The notes beneath the pieces are model-generated. The model searched no databases. It was not told the origin of the DNA and saw only the letters and a program-made list of their open reading frames with translations. From assembly GCA_963837945.1 (NCBI GenBank), contig CAWIQD010000002.1, positions 124,001-188,000 of the forward strand: a stretch of DNA of 64,000 bases, read 5' to 3'. Position 1 is the first letter of the stretch, and each line of letters starts with the position of its first letter. The position numbers were made by a program, and so were the translations under genes. Origin of the DNA: CAVUBL01 sp963837945 (GTDB lineage: Bacteria > Acidobacteriota > Thermoanaerobaculia > Multivoradales > DATKCC01). Positions 25,291-34,864 of the stretch are shown in pieces.

Positions 25291-25710
25291 ACATCCACCT
25301 TCCTGCTTCCCTTCGCTCCACGCCCATTACGGCGTTTCCTCGCTACTATGGAAGCTCTGACTCCTGCCGCCCTGCTTCTCCTCGTGGACGACAGGTCTCC
25401 CCGCTTACGGTGCCTGGCCCTCGCGGTCATTCCGTCCCCAACCACCTGTAGACCCCCCGCACACGCTTTCGCACGCTACCCCTCAGCGCGACGGGCACCC
25501 CGGCTCTCCCGGGTCCGGGCTTCGCCATTCGCTTGCAGGCTCGCCGAGTCCTACCGGCCGAATCGGGTTCGTTGCCTACGGACTGATCGCTCATCTCCTC
25601 CTACTCCCCACCCCGCCTCACGGCGACGCAGTCAGAGTCAATTACAGGCCGGAGAGCGTATGCCTGGAGAGGACTCGCACCTCTCTGACCATGCACCCTC
25701 GCGGGCGTAC

Positions 25711-25738
25711 AAGCGGCCGAGCTCTGCCTCGGCACGGC
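25711..25738 (-). repeat. Dispersed hairpin repeat, right part after intron
   Basis: This is the other half of the repeat at 23802-23860, with AAGCGGCCGAGCTCTGCCTC on the plus strand. It abuts the stop codon of the frameshifted permease, so before intron insertion the hairpin lay directly at that gene's 3' end. Confidence 0.75.
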
Positions 25739-28290
25739 CTACTCCCGCCGGATCGCCTCGGTCGGATCGAGGCGCGCGGCGCGGCGGGCCGGCAGCCAGG
25801 CGGCGAGCAGGACCGAGGCGAGGAGCACCGCCGCCGCCCCGGCGAGCGCCAGTGGGTCGGTCGGCGCCACCCCCACCAGCTGGCTCCGGAGCACGCGCCC
25901 GAAGGCGAACGCCGCGGCGAGCCCCAGCGCCAGGCCGACCGCGGCGAGCACCAGGCCGTCGCCCAGGACCATGCGCGCGATGTCCACTGGCCGGGCGCCG
26001 AGGCTCATCCGCACGCCCATCTCGGCGGTCCGCTCGGAGACCGAGTAGGCCATCACGCCGTAGACCCCGAGCGCCGCCAGAAGCAGCGCCGCGAGCCCGA
26101 AAGCGGCCAGGCAGGAGGCGCTGAACCGGAGCTCGGAGTAAGCCCGGGCGACCCGTTCGCCGAGGCCCATGACATCGAAGACCGGCAGCGCGGGGTCGAC
26201 CTCCCGGACCCGCTCGCGGAGGCTCGGCGCGAGGGCGAGCGGGTCGCCGGAGGTCCGGACCAGGAGGTAGGCGGAGTCGAGCCCGGGGAGCTGCGCGAAG
26301 GGCACGTAGACATCGCCGACGACCTCCGGCCCGGCCCCGCCGCCGGGCACGCCGCCGGCCTCGGCCTCGATCCCGGTGTAGCGCACCTCCCCCACCACGC
26401 CCACGACCTCGGCCCAGTCGTCCTCCTCCCAGCCGATACTCAGCCAGAGCCGCCGGCCGATCGGATCCTCGCCCGGCCACAGGGCCTCGGCCGCGTCCCG
26501 GCTGACCACCGCGACCCGGTGGGCGCCCGCGGCGTCCGAGCGCTCGACGCCCCGGCCGCGGAGCACCGGCACCCCGAGCACCCGGAAGTGCCCGGGCGCC
26601 GCGGCGTGGACCCGGGCGGCCGGCCGCGGCGCCTCGCCCTCGCCGCCGCCCGCCGCTTGCCCGGGGGTGCGGACGGCGCCGATCATCGAGTCGTCGGCGA
26701 GCGGCAGGCCCGAGTCGAGGCTCGCCGCTTCGACCCCGGGCAGCGAACCGATCCGGTCGAGAAGCGCCTGCCAGGCCGCCGTCTGCGCCGCCTCGCCGGA
26801 GTAGTCGGCGCGCGGCAGCCGGAGCTGGGCGGTGAGGACACCCTCCGGATCGAAGCCCGGATCGCGCCCGAGCACCGCGCCGAAGCTCCGGAGCATCAAA
26901 CCGGCGGAGGCGAGGAGCACCACCGCGAGCAGGACCTGCACCACGACGAGCGCGCTGCGGGCGGACAGCCGGCGCAGGCCGGGAGCTCCGCCGCGCCGCC
27001 GCGCGCGCCCAAGCCCGCTCCCCGGCTCTCGCGGCGGGCCTGGATCGCCGGCACCAGCGCCACGAGGAGGGCGCCGCCCAGCGCGGCGCCGAGGCCGAAG
27101 AGGAGCACCGGCAGGTCGAGGCGCACGTCGCCGAGCGCCGACCGGCTGGCGAAGAGCGTCCCCTCCCCGGCGGCCGAGGCCGGTCGCAGAACCGCGAGCG
27201 CGCGCACGCCCGCCCAGGCGAGAGCCCAGCCGCCGAGCGCGCCCGCCGTCCCGAGGGTGAGCGTCTCGACCAGGAGCTGGCGGGCGAGGCGGCCGCCGTC
27301 GGCGCCCAGGGCGGTCCGCACGCAGAGCTCGCGGCGCCGGCCGACGCCGCGCGAGAGGAGGAGATTGGCGACGTTCGCGCACGCGACCAGGAGCACCAGC
27401 ACCACGGTCGCGAGCAGCAGCAGCAGGCGCGACTCGAGGCCCTCGCTCACCCGCAGGTCCCGGGTCGGCACGGCGGCGAGCGCCAGGTGCGCGTCGGGCG
27501 CCCAGTCGGGGGCCGGGGCGGCGGCCGCCACCCGCGCCGCCGTCGTCTCGAGGCCGGCCGAGACGCTCTCCGGTGCCACGCCGGGCGCGAGGCGGCCCAC
27601 CACCTGGTGCCAGAAGGAGAACGGCAGGGCGAGCTTGCGCGCGAACAGAAGGCGCGGCACCGCCGACATCGGTAGCCAGACGTCCGCGCGGTCGGAGACG
27701 CCGGCGAAGCCGGCCGGCATGACCCCGACGACTCGGACGGCGAGCCCGTCGACCACCACCTCCCGGCCGAGCGCTGATGCCTCGGCGCCGAAGCGCCGGC
27801 GCCAGATTTCGTGGGCGAGGACCGCGACGGGCGGCGATCCCGCGACGCGGTCCTCGGCCTCGGTGAAGGTGCGGCCGAGCTCCGGCGCGACGCCCAGAAC
27901 GGAAAAGTACTCGGCCGAAACGTACTCCCCGTGCACCCGTTCCGGCGGCACCTCCGCCGCCCCGGGCGCGCCGGCCAGGTTGAAGGCGGCGGGGGCGTAG
28001 GCGGCGACCGCCGAGAAGCTCTCCTGGGCGTCGCGGAACGACTCGAAGTAGGGGTAGGACCAGCCGCCCGGCGCGAATCCGTCGGAGCCTTCGAAGCGCG
28101 GCGTCACGGTCATCAGCCGGTCCGGCCGCTCGAACGGGAGAGGCCGGAGGAGCACGCCGTAGACCACCGCGAAGATCGCCGTGCTGGCGCCGATCCCGAG
28201 GGCCAGCGAGGCGACCGCGGCGGCGGTGAACCCGGGCCGGCGGCGGAAGCCGCGCAGGGCGAGGCGCAGGTCGTGGAGGATCGAGGTCAC
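25739..28290 (-). pseudogene. ADOP-type ABC permease broken by one frameshift
   Basis: The N-terminal part (GTG 28290 to about 26990) encodes LRLALRGFRRRPGFTAAAVASLALGIGASTAIFAVVYGVLL, a periplasmic domain and three helices. The C-terminal part continues in another frame from about RSALVVVQVLLAVVLLASAGLMLRSFG to the end RRAARLDPTEAIRRE. Joined, it is about 850 aa and has the full ADOP layout, with AGAAAGGAGA upstream of the GTG. The shift lies in a run of CG repeats near 26985. Both halves keep strong sequence quality, so a base-calling error or a very recent mutation is likely. Confidence 0.8.
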
Positions 28291-28343
28291 GGGAGGATCT
28301 CCTTTCTGCCCCGGTCCAGGAGTACCGTCGAATCCGCGCGCCG

Positions 28344-29312
28344 TTACAGCCGACGGATTCTGCTCGCCGGCGCCGGCAGCTCGAGCGGCGCCAGCGCGGC
28401 CTCGATCACGGCGCGGTCCGGCTCGAGCCAGGGCGGGAGGATCAGCGTCTCGCCCAGGCGCTCCGGATCCTCGTCGCGGCCGAAGCCGGGCCCGGCGGTC
28501 GCCAGCTCGAAGAGCACGCCGCCAGGCTCCCTGAAGTAGACCGAGCGGAACCAGAAGCGGTCGATCTGCGGGGTCGGGTGCAGGCCGGCCGCTTCGATCT
28601 CGCGCCGCAGGGCCATCTCCTCCGCCGTGTCCTCGACCCGCCAGGCGACGTGGTGGATGCCGCCGGTGCCCCAGGCGCCGCGCCGCTCGCCGGGAAGCTC
28701 CTCGACGTCGACGATCCGCCCCGAGCCGCCCCCCTCGACGACGAAGCGGTGCCAGCCGCCCTCGGTCCCGCCACGCTCGAACCCGAGGACCTCGGTGAGG
28801 AGCCGTTCGGTCGCCGGCAAATCCTGCTCCCAGAGGCGCACCGAGTGCATCCCGCGGAGCTGGCGCTCGACCGGCACCGGGCTCCCCTCCCACGGGACCC
28901 ACGGGCGCTCGGCCCCGGTCTCGACGAGCGCGAGAGGCAGACCGTGTGGGTCGCGCAGCCGCAGCGTCGCCTCGCCGAAGCGCTCCGACTCCGCCTCGAC
29001 CAGGACGCCGTTCGCTGCCAGCCGCTCGCGCCAGAAGCCGAGGCTGCCCGGGGGCACGCCGAAGGCCACCTCGACGGCGAGCCCCACGCCGCGGCGCGAG
29101 CGCGCCATCCGCGGCCACGGGAAGAACGTGAGATCGGTGCCGGGCGTCCCGGCGCCGTCGGCGTAGAACAGGTGGTAGGTGTCCGGGGCGTCCTGGTTGA
29201 CGCTCCGCTTGACCAGCCGCAGACCCATCACGCCGACGTAGAAGTCGAGGTTCTCCTGTGGATCGCCGGCGATCGCGGTGACGTGATGGAGACCGTGGAC
29301 CGAGTGCGGCAT
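28344..29312 (-). CDS. Ring-cleaving dioxygenase, MhqO-like (VOC fold)
   Basis: The 322-aa protein holds two VOC modules. The first starts HSVHGLHHVTAIAGDPQENLDFYVGVMGLRLVKRSVNQDAPDTYHLFYADGAG, a signature of the MhqO/CatE-like hydroquinone ring-cleaving group. Metal ligands are the histidine of LHHVTA, the histidine of GGIHHVAWRV and the glutamate in GGVLFELAT. It would use Fe(II) to open quinol-type rings. It lies about 50 bases upstream of the permease on the same strand and may share a transcript with it. Start ATG 29312 was chosen at the conserved N-terminus. Confidence 0.87.
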   Translation of the reverse strand: MPHSVHGLHHVTAIAGDPQENLDFYVGVMGLRLVKRSVNQDAPDTYHLFYADGAGTPGTDLTFFPWPRMARSRRGVGLAVEVAFGVPPGSLGFWRERLAANGVLVEAESERFGEATLRLRDPHGLPLALVETGAERPWVPWEGSPVPVERQLRGMHSVRLWEQDLPATERLLTEVLGFERGGTEGGWHRFVVEGGGSGRIVDVEELPGERRGAWGTGGIHHVAWRVEDTAEEMALRREIEAAGLHPTPQIDRFWFRSVYFREPGGVLFELATAGPGFGRDEDPERLGETLILPPWLEPDRAVIEAALAPLELPAPASRIRRL

Positions 29313-29474
29313 GTCGGGGGCTCCTCCGGACGGCGAGCTTACTGCAAGGGTACCGGGCACGGCGCTTCCCGACCTCCGGGGAGGTGGCACCCGCATTGCA
29401 CCCCGTCCCGGGCGACGGGGTACCGGCGAAGCCTCCGGCGGGGCGCGATCAACTTCTTGTGAGGAGGTTTCACC

Positions 29475-30035
29475 ATGACGCAGATGACTTGGATGTGGCT
29501 CGCCATCGCGGTCCTCGCGGTGGTCCTGATCGTGCTCGCCGCGTGGGTGGTCTCGCGCACCCGGCGTCGCACCCACCTGAAGAAGACGTTCGGCCCGGAG
29601 TACGACCGCGCGGTCGAGGAGGTCGGCGACCAGAGCGCCGCCGAAGCGGAGCTCGCGAAGCGCGAGAAGCGGGTCGAGGCGTACGAGATCCGGGAGCTCT
29701 CGAGCGCCGAGCGCACTCGCTTCGCCGAGCGCTGGCACGAGGTCCAGGCCCGGTTCGTCGAGGCACCGGCCGAGGCGGTCGGCGAGGCGGACGGCCTGGT
29801 GATCGAGGTCTTGGAGACCCGCGGCTTCCCCGTCGGCGACTTCGATCGCCGCCAGGCGGACCTCTCCGTGCGCTACCCCCAGGTGGTGCACCACTACCGC
29901 GAGGCGCGCGAGCTCGCGCGTCACAACCGGGAGGGCGACGCGAGCACCGAGCAGCGCCGCCAGGCGATGCAGCACTACCGGGTGCTCTTCGACCGTCTAC
30001 TCGGCCACGCACATCCCGAAAGCGAGGTGGCCTGA
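29475..30035 (+). CDS. Membrane-anchored protein, paralogue of next gene
   Basis: The 186-aa protein has one N-terminal membrane helix (MWLAIAVLAVVLIVLAAWVVS), then a charged helical domain. Residues 75-180 contain SSAERTRFAERWHEVQARFVEAPAEAVGEADGLV and RRQAMQHYRVLFDRLLG. GAGGAGG precedes the ATG. The cytosolic domain is clearly similar to the next protein, so the pair arose by duplication. Proteins of this kind occur in actinobacteria and acidobacteria without assigned function. Confidence 0.8.
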   Translation: MTQMTWMWLAIAVLAVVLIVLAAWVVSRTRRRTHLKKTFGPEYDRAVEEVGDQSAAEAELAKREKRVEAYEIRELSSAERTRFAERWHEVQARFVEAPAEAVGEADGLVIEVLETRGFPVGDFDRRQADLSVRYPQVVHHYREARELARHNREGDASTEQRRQAMQHYRVLFDRLLGHAHPESEVA

Positions 30036-30379
30036 TGAGCGTCGTCACGCACGAGCAGCACCCGGAGAGGGCCATCGAGGAACCCCGGAGCGACGGCCGC
30101 GAGCCCGCAGCCGACCGGCTCATCCCGCGCGCCGAGACCGAGGAGCTCCGGCAGCGATGGGACGCGATTCAGGCGTCCTTCATCGACGAGCCGCGCCAGT
30201 CGGTGCAGGAAGCGGATCACCTGGTGGAAGAGCTGACCGGCCGCATCGTCGACCGCTTCGCCGCGGAGAGACGCTCGCTCGAGGAGCAATGGAGCCAGGG
30301 CGACGAGGTCTCGACCGAGGCACTCCGGCAGAGCCTGCAGCGCTACCGCGGGTTCTTCGACCGCCTGCTCCACCTGTGA
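30035..30379 (+). CDS. Soluble paralogue of the preceding membrane protein
   Basis: The 114-aa protein begins one base inside the preceding stop codon (TGATG), so the two are translationally coupled. It lacks the membrane helix but keeps the helical motifs ELRQRWDAIQASFIDEPRQSVQEADHLVEEL and ALRQSLQRYRGFFDRLL, aligned with the neighbour's WHEVQARFVEAPAEAVGEADGLV and MQHYRVLFDRLL. The two may form a hetero-oligomer at the membrane. Function unknown. Confidence 0.8.
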   Translation: MSVVTHEQHPERAIEEPRSDGREPAADRLIPRAETEELRQRWDAIQASFIDEPRQSVQEADHLVEELTGRIVDRFAAERRSLEEQWSQGDEVSTEALRQSLQRYRGFFDRLLHL

Positions 30380-30528
30380 CGCCGGGTCCGAGCAGGCCGG
30401 CCCGCCCCGCCATTCCCGCCGGCTCGAACCGTCGGTGAGCTCGAGCCCGGCCTCGGTATCTGGGCTACCAACCCGGGCTCCGCTCTCTGGCCGGCTGCCG
30501 TTGTACCGCTGGGACTCGGCGTGGTGGG

Positions 30529-31077
30529 TCAGCGTAGAGGCTCGGGGGCGCCGGCGTACTTCCGGTAGCGGCCGAGGAGCGTGCCGAGGGCGACCTGGAC
30601 CGGGAAGACGAGCCGCTGCACGACGGCGGGGATCTCCGCGATCCCGAACTCGTTCCGGTAGCGCCTCAGCAGGTAGGCGGCGTCGAGCGGATGGGGTCGC
30701 CGGCCGCGGTTGCCCTTCGTCGAGGCGAAGAGGGCGCCCAAGAAGTACTCGACGTTGTCCGCCGGCTGGACGAAGCCCGAGCACACGAGATCGTCGTCGC
30801 CGGCGTTCCAGAAGCGGTGCGCCTCGCCGGCCTCGAAGACCAGGGTGTCGCCCGCCACGCCGAAGCGCGGCTCGCCGCCCAGGCGCCGGTAGCCGATCTT
30901 GCCCTGGCGGACGGTCAGCGACTCCCGCTGCCGGTGGTGCACGTGCATCGGCGGACCGGCGCCGGGCCGGACCCGGTTCTCGACCTCCAGGCGGTCACCG
31001 GCAGGGTCGGAAACGAGCCGGAGGAAGGTGAGCTCTTCCCCTCCCCCGTTGTCGATCGTGTAGGGGTAGGTCGTCAT
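30529..31077 (-). CDS. Cupin-domain protein
   Basis: The 182-aa protein contains one cupin barrel at about residues 40-110. PPMHVHHRQRESLTVRQGKIGYRRLGG supplies the two histidines and glutamate of the first metal motif, and FEAGEAHRFWNAGDDDL supplies the second-motif histidine. The C-terminal 60 residues are helical, with RLVFPVQVALGTLLGRYRKY. Small cupins have diverse roles and no substrate can be named. It stands alone, convergent with the paralogous pair. Confidence 0.85.
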   Translation of the reverse strand: MTTYPYTIDNGGGEELTFLRLVSDPAGDRLEVENRVRPGAGPPMHVHHRQRESLTVRQGKIGYRRLGGEPRFGVAGDTLVFEAGEAHRFWNAGDDDLVCSGFVQPADNVEYFLGALFASTKGNRGRRPHPLDAAYLLRRYRNEFGIAEIPAVVQRLVFPVQVALGTLLGRYRKYAGAPEPLR

Positions 31078-31386
31078 GATCGGGAGGTCTCCAGTTCGTC
31101 CGATCCTAACAGCCGGGTCGGGCGAGGGTGCGCCGGTAGGCGGTGGTCGCCGCCATGGCCTCGACGAGAGGCGTCGGGGCGCAAACGAAGGCGAGCCCGC
31201 AGTCGTACGGGACGTTCAGCCACTCGTGCTACCGCCCGGCGGCCTGCGTGGTAGCCTCCCGAGATCGCTGAGACCCCTGAGCCGGCGCCCGGCCGGCGCG
31301 CGCCCGAGGTCGCCTTCTTCCTCGACGATCCGCGGCCCCTGGCGGAGCTCGAGCGCCTCGACCCGGACCGGGACTGGCGCGAGCTG

Positions 31387-32313
31387 GTGCGGGGCGAGCG
31401 GGTCTGGATCCTCAAGACCTTCCTCCACCTGCGCTCCGCGGGCCATCCAGTGCGCCTGGTGGGCACCGCGCCTCGGGCGGGCCTCGTCGTCTTCCACGCC
31501 AAGCAGCGCCGGGCCCTCGGGCGCTCCCTGGCCGTCGCCGGCCGGCGGCCCCCCGGGTGCGTCCTGGTCGGCGTCCGGGCCGACCTCCGGCAACCCCTGA
31601 TCGCCGACTTCGAGATCCTCCAGAACGGCCGCTGGGCCGGAGCGTACCGCTTCGCCCTCCCGCACTGGCCCCAGGGCGGCCTGGTGCCTCGCGACCCGGG
31701 GCGAGGCGCGCGGATCGAAACCGTAGCCTTCAAGGGGTACGCGGCGAACCTGGCGGCGCCGTTCCGGGACGCCTCCTGGGCCGAGGCGCTCGCCCGGCGC
31801 GGCCTCGCCTGGCACGCCGACTCGGTCGAGTTCGCCGGCCTCGCGACCGACGAAGCAGCCCTCGCCTGGAACGACTACCGGCAGGTCGACCTGGTGGTCG
31901 CCGTCCGTCCGCCCGACCGCCGCCTCTGGACCTCGAAGCCGGCGACCAAGCTCGCCAACGCCTGGCGCGCCGGCGTGCCCGCCCTGCTCGGCCCGGAGTG
32001 GGCCTACCGCGAGCTCCGGCGCGATCCCCTCGACTACCTGGAGGTCGAGTCGGTCGAGGAGACCCTGGCGGCGATCGACCGCCTGCGGGCGAGCCCGGAG
32101 CTCTACCGGGCGATGGTCGCGCGCGGGGCCGAGCGCGCGGCGGAGATGACGGTCGACGCCATCACGGCGCGCTGGGCCGAGGTCCTCTTCACGCGCATCC
32201 CGGCCCGGCTCGCCGCCGACTCCGGCCTCGCCCGGCTTCGCCGGTGGCCCCTGCCGGTCCGGGCCTTCGTCCGCCGCGCCCGCCGCCTCGCCGAGGGCCG
32301 CCCGGCGCGCTGA
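31387..32313 (+). CDS. Glycosyltransferase-like protein, start uncertain
   Basis: From GTG 31387 the protein is 308 aa. It has a Rossmann-like arrangement and ends in a Gly/Arg-rich GT-B-like half (LWTSKPATKLANAWRAGVPALLGPEWAYREL, then a helix that counts residues DYLEVESVEETLAAIDRLRASPELYRAMV). That is typical of the nucleotide-sugar side of family 1/4-type glycosyltransferases. The frame stays open and protein-like (APEVAFFLDDPRPLAELERLDPDRDW) back to a stop at 31252, but there is no ATG, GTG or TTG there. The true start may thus be a rare codon, or a frameshift lies upstream. Confidence 0.55.
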   Translation: MRGERVWILKTFLHLRSAGHPVRLVGTAPRAGLVVFHAKQRRALGRSLAVAGRRPPGCVLVGVRADLRQPLIADFEILQNGRWAGAYRFALPHWPQGGLVPRDPGRGARIETVAFKGYAANLAAPFRDASWAEALARRGLAWHADSVEFAGLATDEAALAWNDYRQVDLVVAVRPPDRRLWTSKPATKLANAWRAGVPALLGPEWAYRELRRDPLDYLEVESVEETLAAIDRLRASPELYRAMVARGAERAAEMTVDAITARWAEVLFTRIPARLAADSGLARLRRWPLPVRAFVRRARRLAEGRPAR

Positions 32314-32370
32314 ACGACCGCGGTGCTAGGATTCGAGGCCTTACTGTCGTCAACGCAGGAAGGACTCGCC

Positions 32371-34857
32371 ATGCACGCCACGCTCGCCCGATCTCCGCTC
32401 GCCCATTGCCTCGCGGTGCTCGGCTTTCTCCTTCCCGCCGTCGCGGCCCACGCCGAGACGAGCCGACCGGCTCCGCGCCCGGCCGTTTCGCGGGCCCTGG
32501 GCGAGGTCTCGCGGCTCGCCGGCGCGCCGGTCCAAGCCACGATCTCCCGGCGCTCCGGCACGGTGAGCTTCCTCTCCGCGCGGCGCGATGCACCGATTCC
32601 GGTGCTCGCCACCGGTGGACCCGACGCGCGAGCCCGCTCCTTCCTCGCCGACCACGGCTCCCTCTTCGGGCTCGCAGGCGGCGGCCGGGACCTGGTGCTC
32701 GAGCGGACGACGGGCACCGACCGCGTCGGCATGGAGCACGCGCGCTACCGGCAGACCTGGAAGGGCGTGCCGATCGCCGGCGGTGAGATCTCGGTGCACT
32801 TGGTGGACGGCGGCGTGGCGGCGGTCGCCGCGCGGACCGTGACCGGGCTCGACGGCGTCGACGTCGTGCCCGCCCTGCCGGCCGAAGCCGCTCGGCGAGC
32901 GGCGCTCGAGTCGCTGGCCCGGGGCACGGAAGTCCGCGACGTCTTCCTCTCCACGCCGCGCCTCGAAATTCTCGACCGGGGCCACCTCGGCGGCCCGGCC
33001 TTCCCGGCACGCCTCGCCTGGTTCGTCGAGGCCCGCCGAATCGATCTGCGCGAATACCTCTGGATCGACGCCAAGACCGGCGTCGTGCTCCTACGCTTCA
33101 GCCAGCTCACCAACGTCAAGGACCGCGAGATCCACGACGCCGACGACCCGACCGACGGCAACCTCGGCGACCTGGTGGGAACGATCGTCCGCACCGAGGG
33201 GGCGGCGGCCACAGGGGATGCCGACGCCGACACCGCCTACGACTACGCTGGCGACACCTACGACTACTACTCGACCGAGCACGGCCGCGACAGCTTCGAC
33301 GACGCCGGCGGCAAGCTGATCTCGACCGTCCACTTCTGCCCGCCCACCGGCCAGGGCGCCTGCCCGTATTCGAACGCCTTCTGGAACGGCTCGCAAATGG
33401 TCTACGGCACGGGCTTCCCGGTAGGCGACGACGTCGACGCCCACGAGCTCACCCACGCGGTGACCGAGCGCACCGCCGGGCTCTTCTACTACATGCAGTC
33501 CGGCGCCTTGAACGAGTCGTTCTCCGACATCTTCGGCGAGACGGTGGACCTGACGAACGGCTCCGGCACCGATACCGCGGGCGTGCGCTGGCTCCTCGGC
33601 GAGGACCTGTCCATCGGAGCGATCCGCGACATGGCCGACCCGACGGTCTATGGCGACCCCGGCAAGATCGGTGACGCGCAGTTCAAGTGCTACGACTCGG
33701 GCAGCGTCGACGGCGGCGGCGTCCACAGCAACAGCGGCGTGCCCAACCACGCCTACGCTCTGATGGTCGACGGCGGCAGCTACAACGGGCACTCGATCTC
33801 CGGTCTCGGCCTGACCAAGGCCGGGGACATCGAGTACCGGGCGCTCACCGTCTACCTCCTCTCCTCGTCCGGCTTCCAGGACGATTACGACGCCCTCCTC
33901 CAGGCCTGCTCCGACCTCGAGGGCCTCGACGGCATCACCGCGAGCGATTGCCTGTCGGTCGAAGAGGCGCTCGCCGCGGTCGCCATGACTTCGACCTGGC
34001 CCTGCAGCGGAGCGGCCGGCGCCTCGCCCGACCTCTGCGCCAACGCCTGGGACGGCCCCACCTACCTCTTCTTCGACGACTTCGAGGAGTACCCGGGCGA
34101 CGGCGACGGCGACCCCGGCTACCTGACCGACTGGAGCCAGCACATCCTGACCTCGGTCGCTGGAGTCGGCGGCCAGGGGCACTGGAACGTCTGCTGCCTG
34201 GGGCCCTATGCGACCAGTGGCCATGGCAACCTCTTCGGGTACGACTGGCAGTACCGCGGCGACTCGGCGGTGGAGATGACCTCGAGCGTGGCGATCCCCG
34301 CGGGCGGCGCGTTCGTCCACTTCGACCACGCCTACGGCTTCGAGAACTCCGGCGCGACCCACTACGACGGCGGCGTCGTCGAGTACAGCACCAACAACGG
34401 CTCCTCCTGGACCGACGCGGGGAGCCTGATCGACGCCGGACGGACCTACGACGGCCTCCTGACGACGGCGAGCGACAACCCGATCGAAGGCCGGAGCGCC
34501 TTCTGCGGCGACAGCTTCGGCTACACCGGCACCCGGCTCGACCTCGCGAGCCTCGCCAGCCAGTCGGTCCGATTCCGGTTCCGGATCGGGACCGACTCGT
34601 TTGTAAGCGACTACGGCTGGTACCTCGACGACTTCGGGATCTACACCTGCGCGCCGGCCTGCACGGTCGCCGACCTGGTGCTCTCGAGCGGCACCGTCGC
34701 CGGCAAGGACAAGCAGCTCGCCTGCAACTCGATCGAGGCCGGCACCAGCTACGGCGTGGCGACGGGCGGCGACCTCACCCTGGTGGCGCCCCACGTGCGC
34801 TTCACCAGCGGCTTCTCGGTGGCCGCCGGCGGCAAGCTCGCGGTCGTGATCCACTGA
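32371..34857 (+). CDS. Secreted M4 (thermolysin-type) metalloprotease
   Basis: The 828-aa protein has a signal peptide ending near AVAAHA, an FTP/propeptide region (about 40-230), and the catalytic domain with the zinc site H358-E-L-T-H362 and E382 in NESFSDIFGE, spaced as in thermolysin. HSNSGVPNHAYALMVDGG is the C-terminal catalytic block. Residues 570-770 form a beta-sandwich of the immune-inhibitor-A kind (FFDDFE..., WYLDDFGIYTC), and the last 60 resemble a small repeat often found at the C-terminus of secreted Acidobacteria-type enzymes. It should be autoprocessed and degrade protein outside the cell. Confidence 0.92.
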   Translation: MHATLARSPLAHCLAVLGFLLPAVAAHAETSRPAPRPAVSRALGEVSRLAGAPVQATISRRSGTVSFLSARRDAPIPVLATGGPDARARSFLADHGSLFGLAGGGRDLVLERTTGTDRVGMEHARYRQTWKGVPIAGGEISVHLVDGGVAAVAARTVTGLDGVDVVPALPAEAARRAALESLARGTEVRDVFLSTPRLEILDRGHLGGPAFPARLAWFVEARRIDLREYLWIDAKTGVVLLRFSQLTNVKDREIHDADDPTDGNLGDLVGTIVRTEGAAATGDADADTAYDYAGDTYDYYSTEHGRDSFDDAGGKLISTVHFCPPTGQGACPYSNAFWNGSQMVYGTGFPVGDDVDAHELTHAVTERTAGLFYYMQSGALNESFSDIFGETVDLTNGSGTDTAGVRWLLGEDLSIGAIRDMADPTVYGDPGKIGDAQFKCYDSGSVDGGGVHSNSGVPNHAYALMVDGGSYNGHSISGLGLTKAGDIEYRALTVYLLSSSGFQDDYDALLQACSDLEGLDGITASDCLSVEEALAAVAMTSTWPCSGAAGASPDLCANAWDGPTYLFFDDFEEYPGDGDGDPGYLTDWSQHILTSVAGVGGQGHWNVCCLGPYATSGHGNLFGYDWQYRGDSAVEMTSSVAIPAGGAFVHFDHAYGFENSGATHYDGGVVEYSTNNGSSWTDAGSLIDAGRTYDGLLTTASDNPIEGRSAFCGDSFGYTGTRLDLASLASQSVRFRFRIGTDSFVSDYGWYLDDFGIYTCAPACTVADLVLSSGTVAGKDKQLACNSIEAGTSYGVATGGDLTLVAPHVRFTSGFSVAAGGKLAVVIH

Positions 34858-34864
34858 CCGCCGG

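Larger units (their letters stand above)
23861..25710 (-). mobile_element. Group II intron, about 1850 bp
   Basis: The element has an intact maturase ORF in domain IV, a textbook domain V (23907-23939) and a domain VI hairpin with a bulged A eight bases from the 3' end (...ACCCCTAT). Boundaries come from comparison with uninterrupted repeat copies: joining GCCGCTT on the 5' side with CATCCGTCGG on the 3' side restores the sequence seen at 49.6 kb. The 5' end then reads GTACG, one base off the GTGYG consensus; a GTGCG 30 bases inside is the alternative. The site lies directly after a GC-rich hairpin, as with class C introns. Confidence 0.85.

Noticed and set aside
29339..29474. Hairpin CCCCGTCCCGGGCGACGGGG before the membrane-anchored paralogue
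   Set aside because: It is short and GC-rich in a genome where such stems are frequent, with no ligand-binding or terminator signature.
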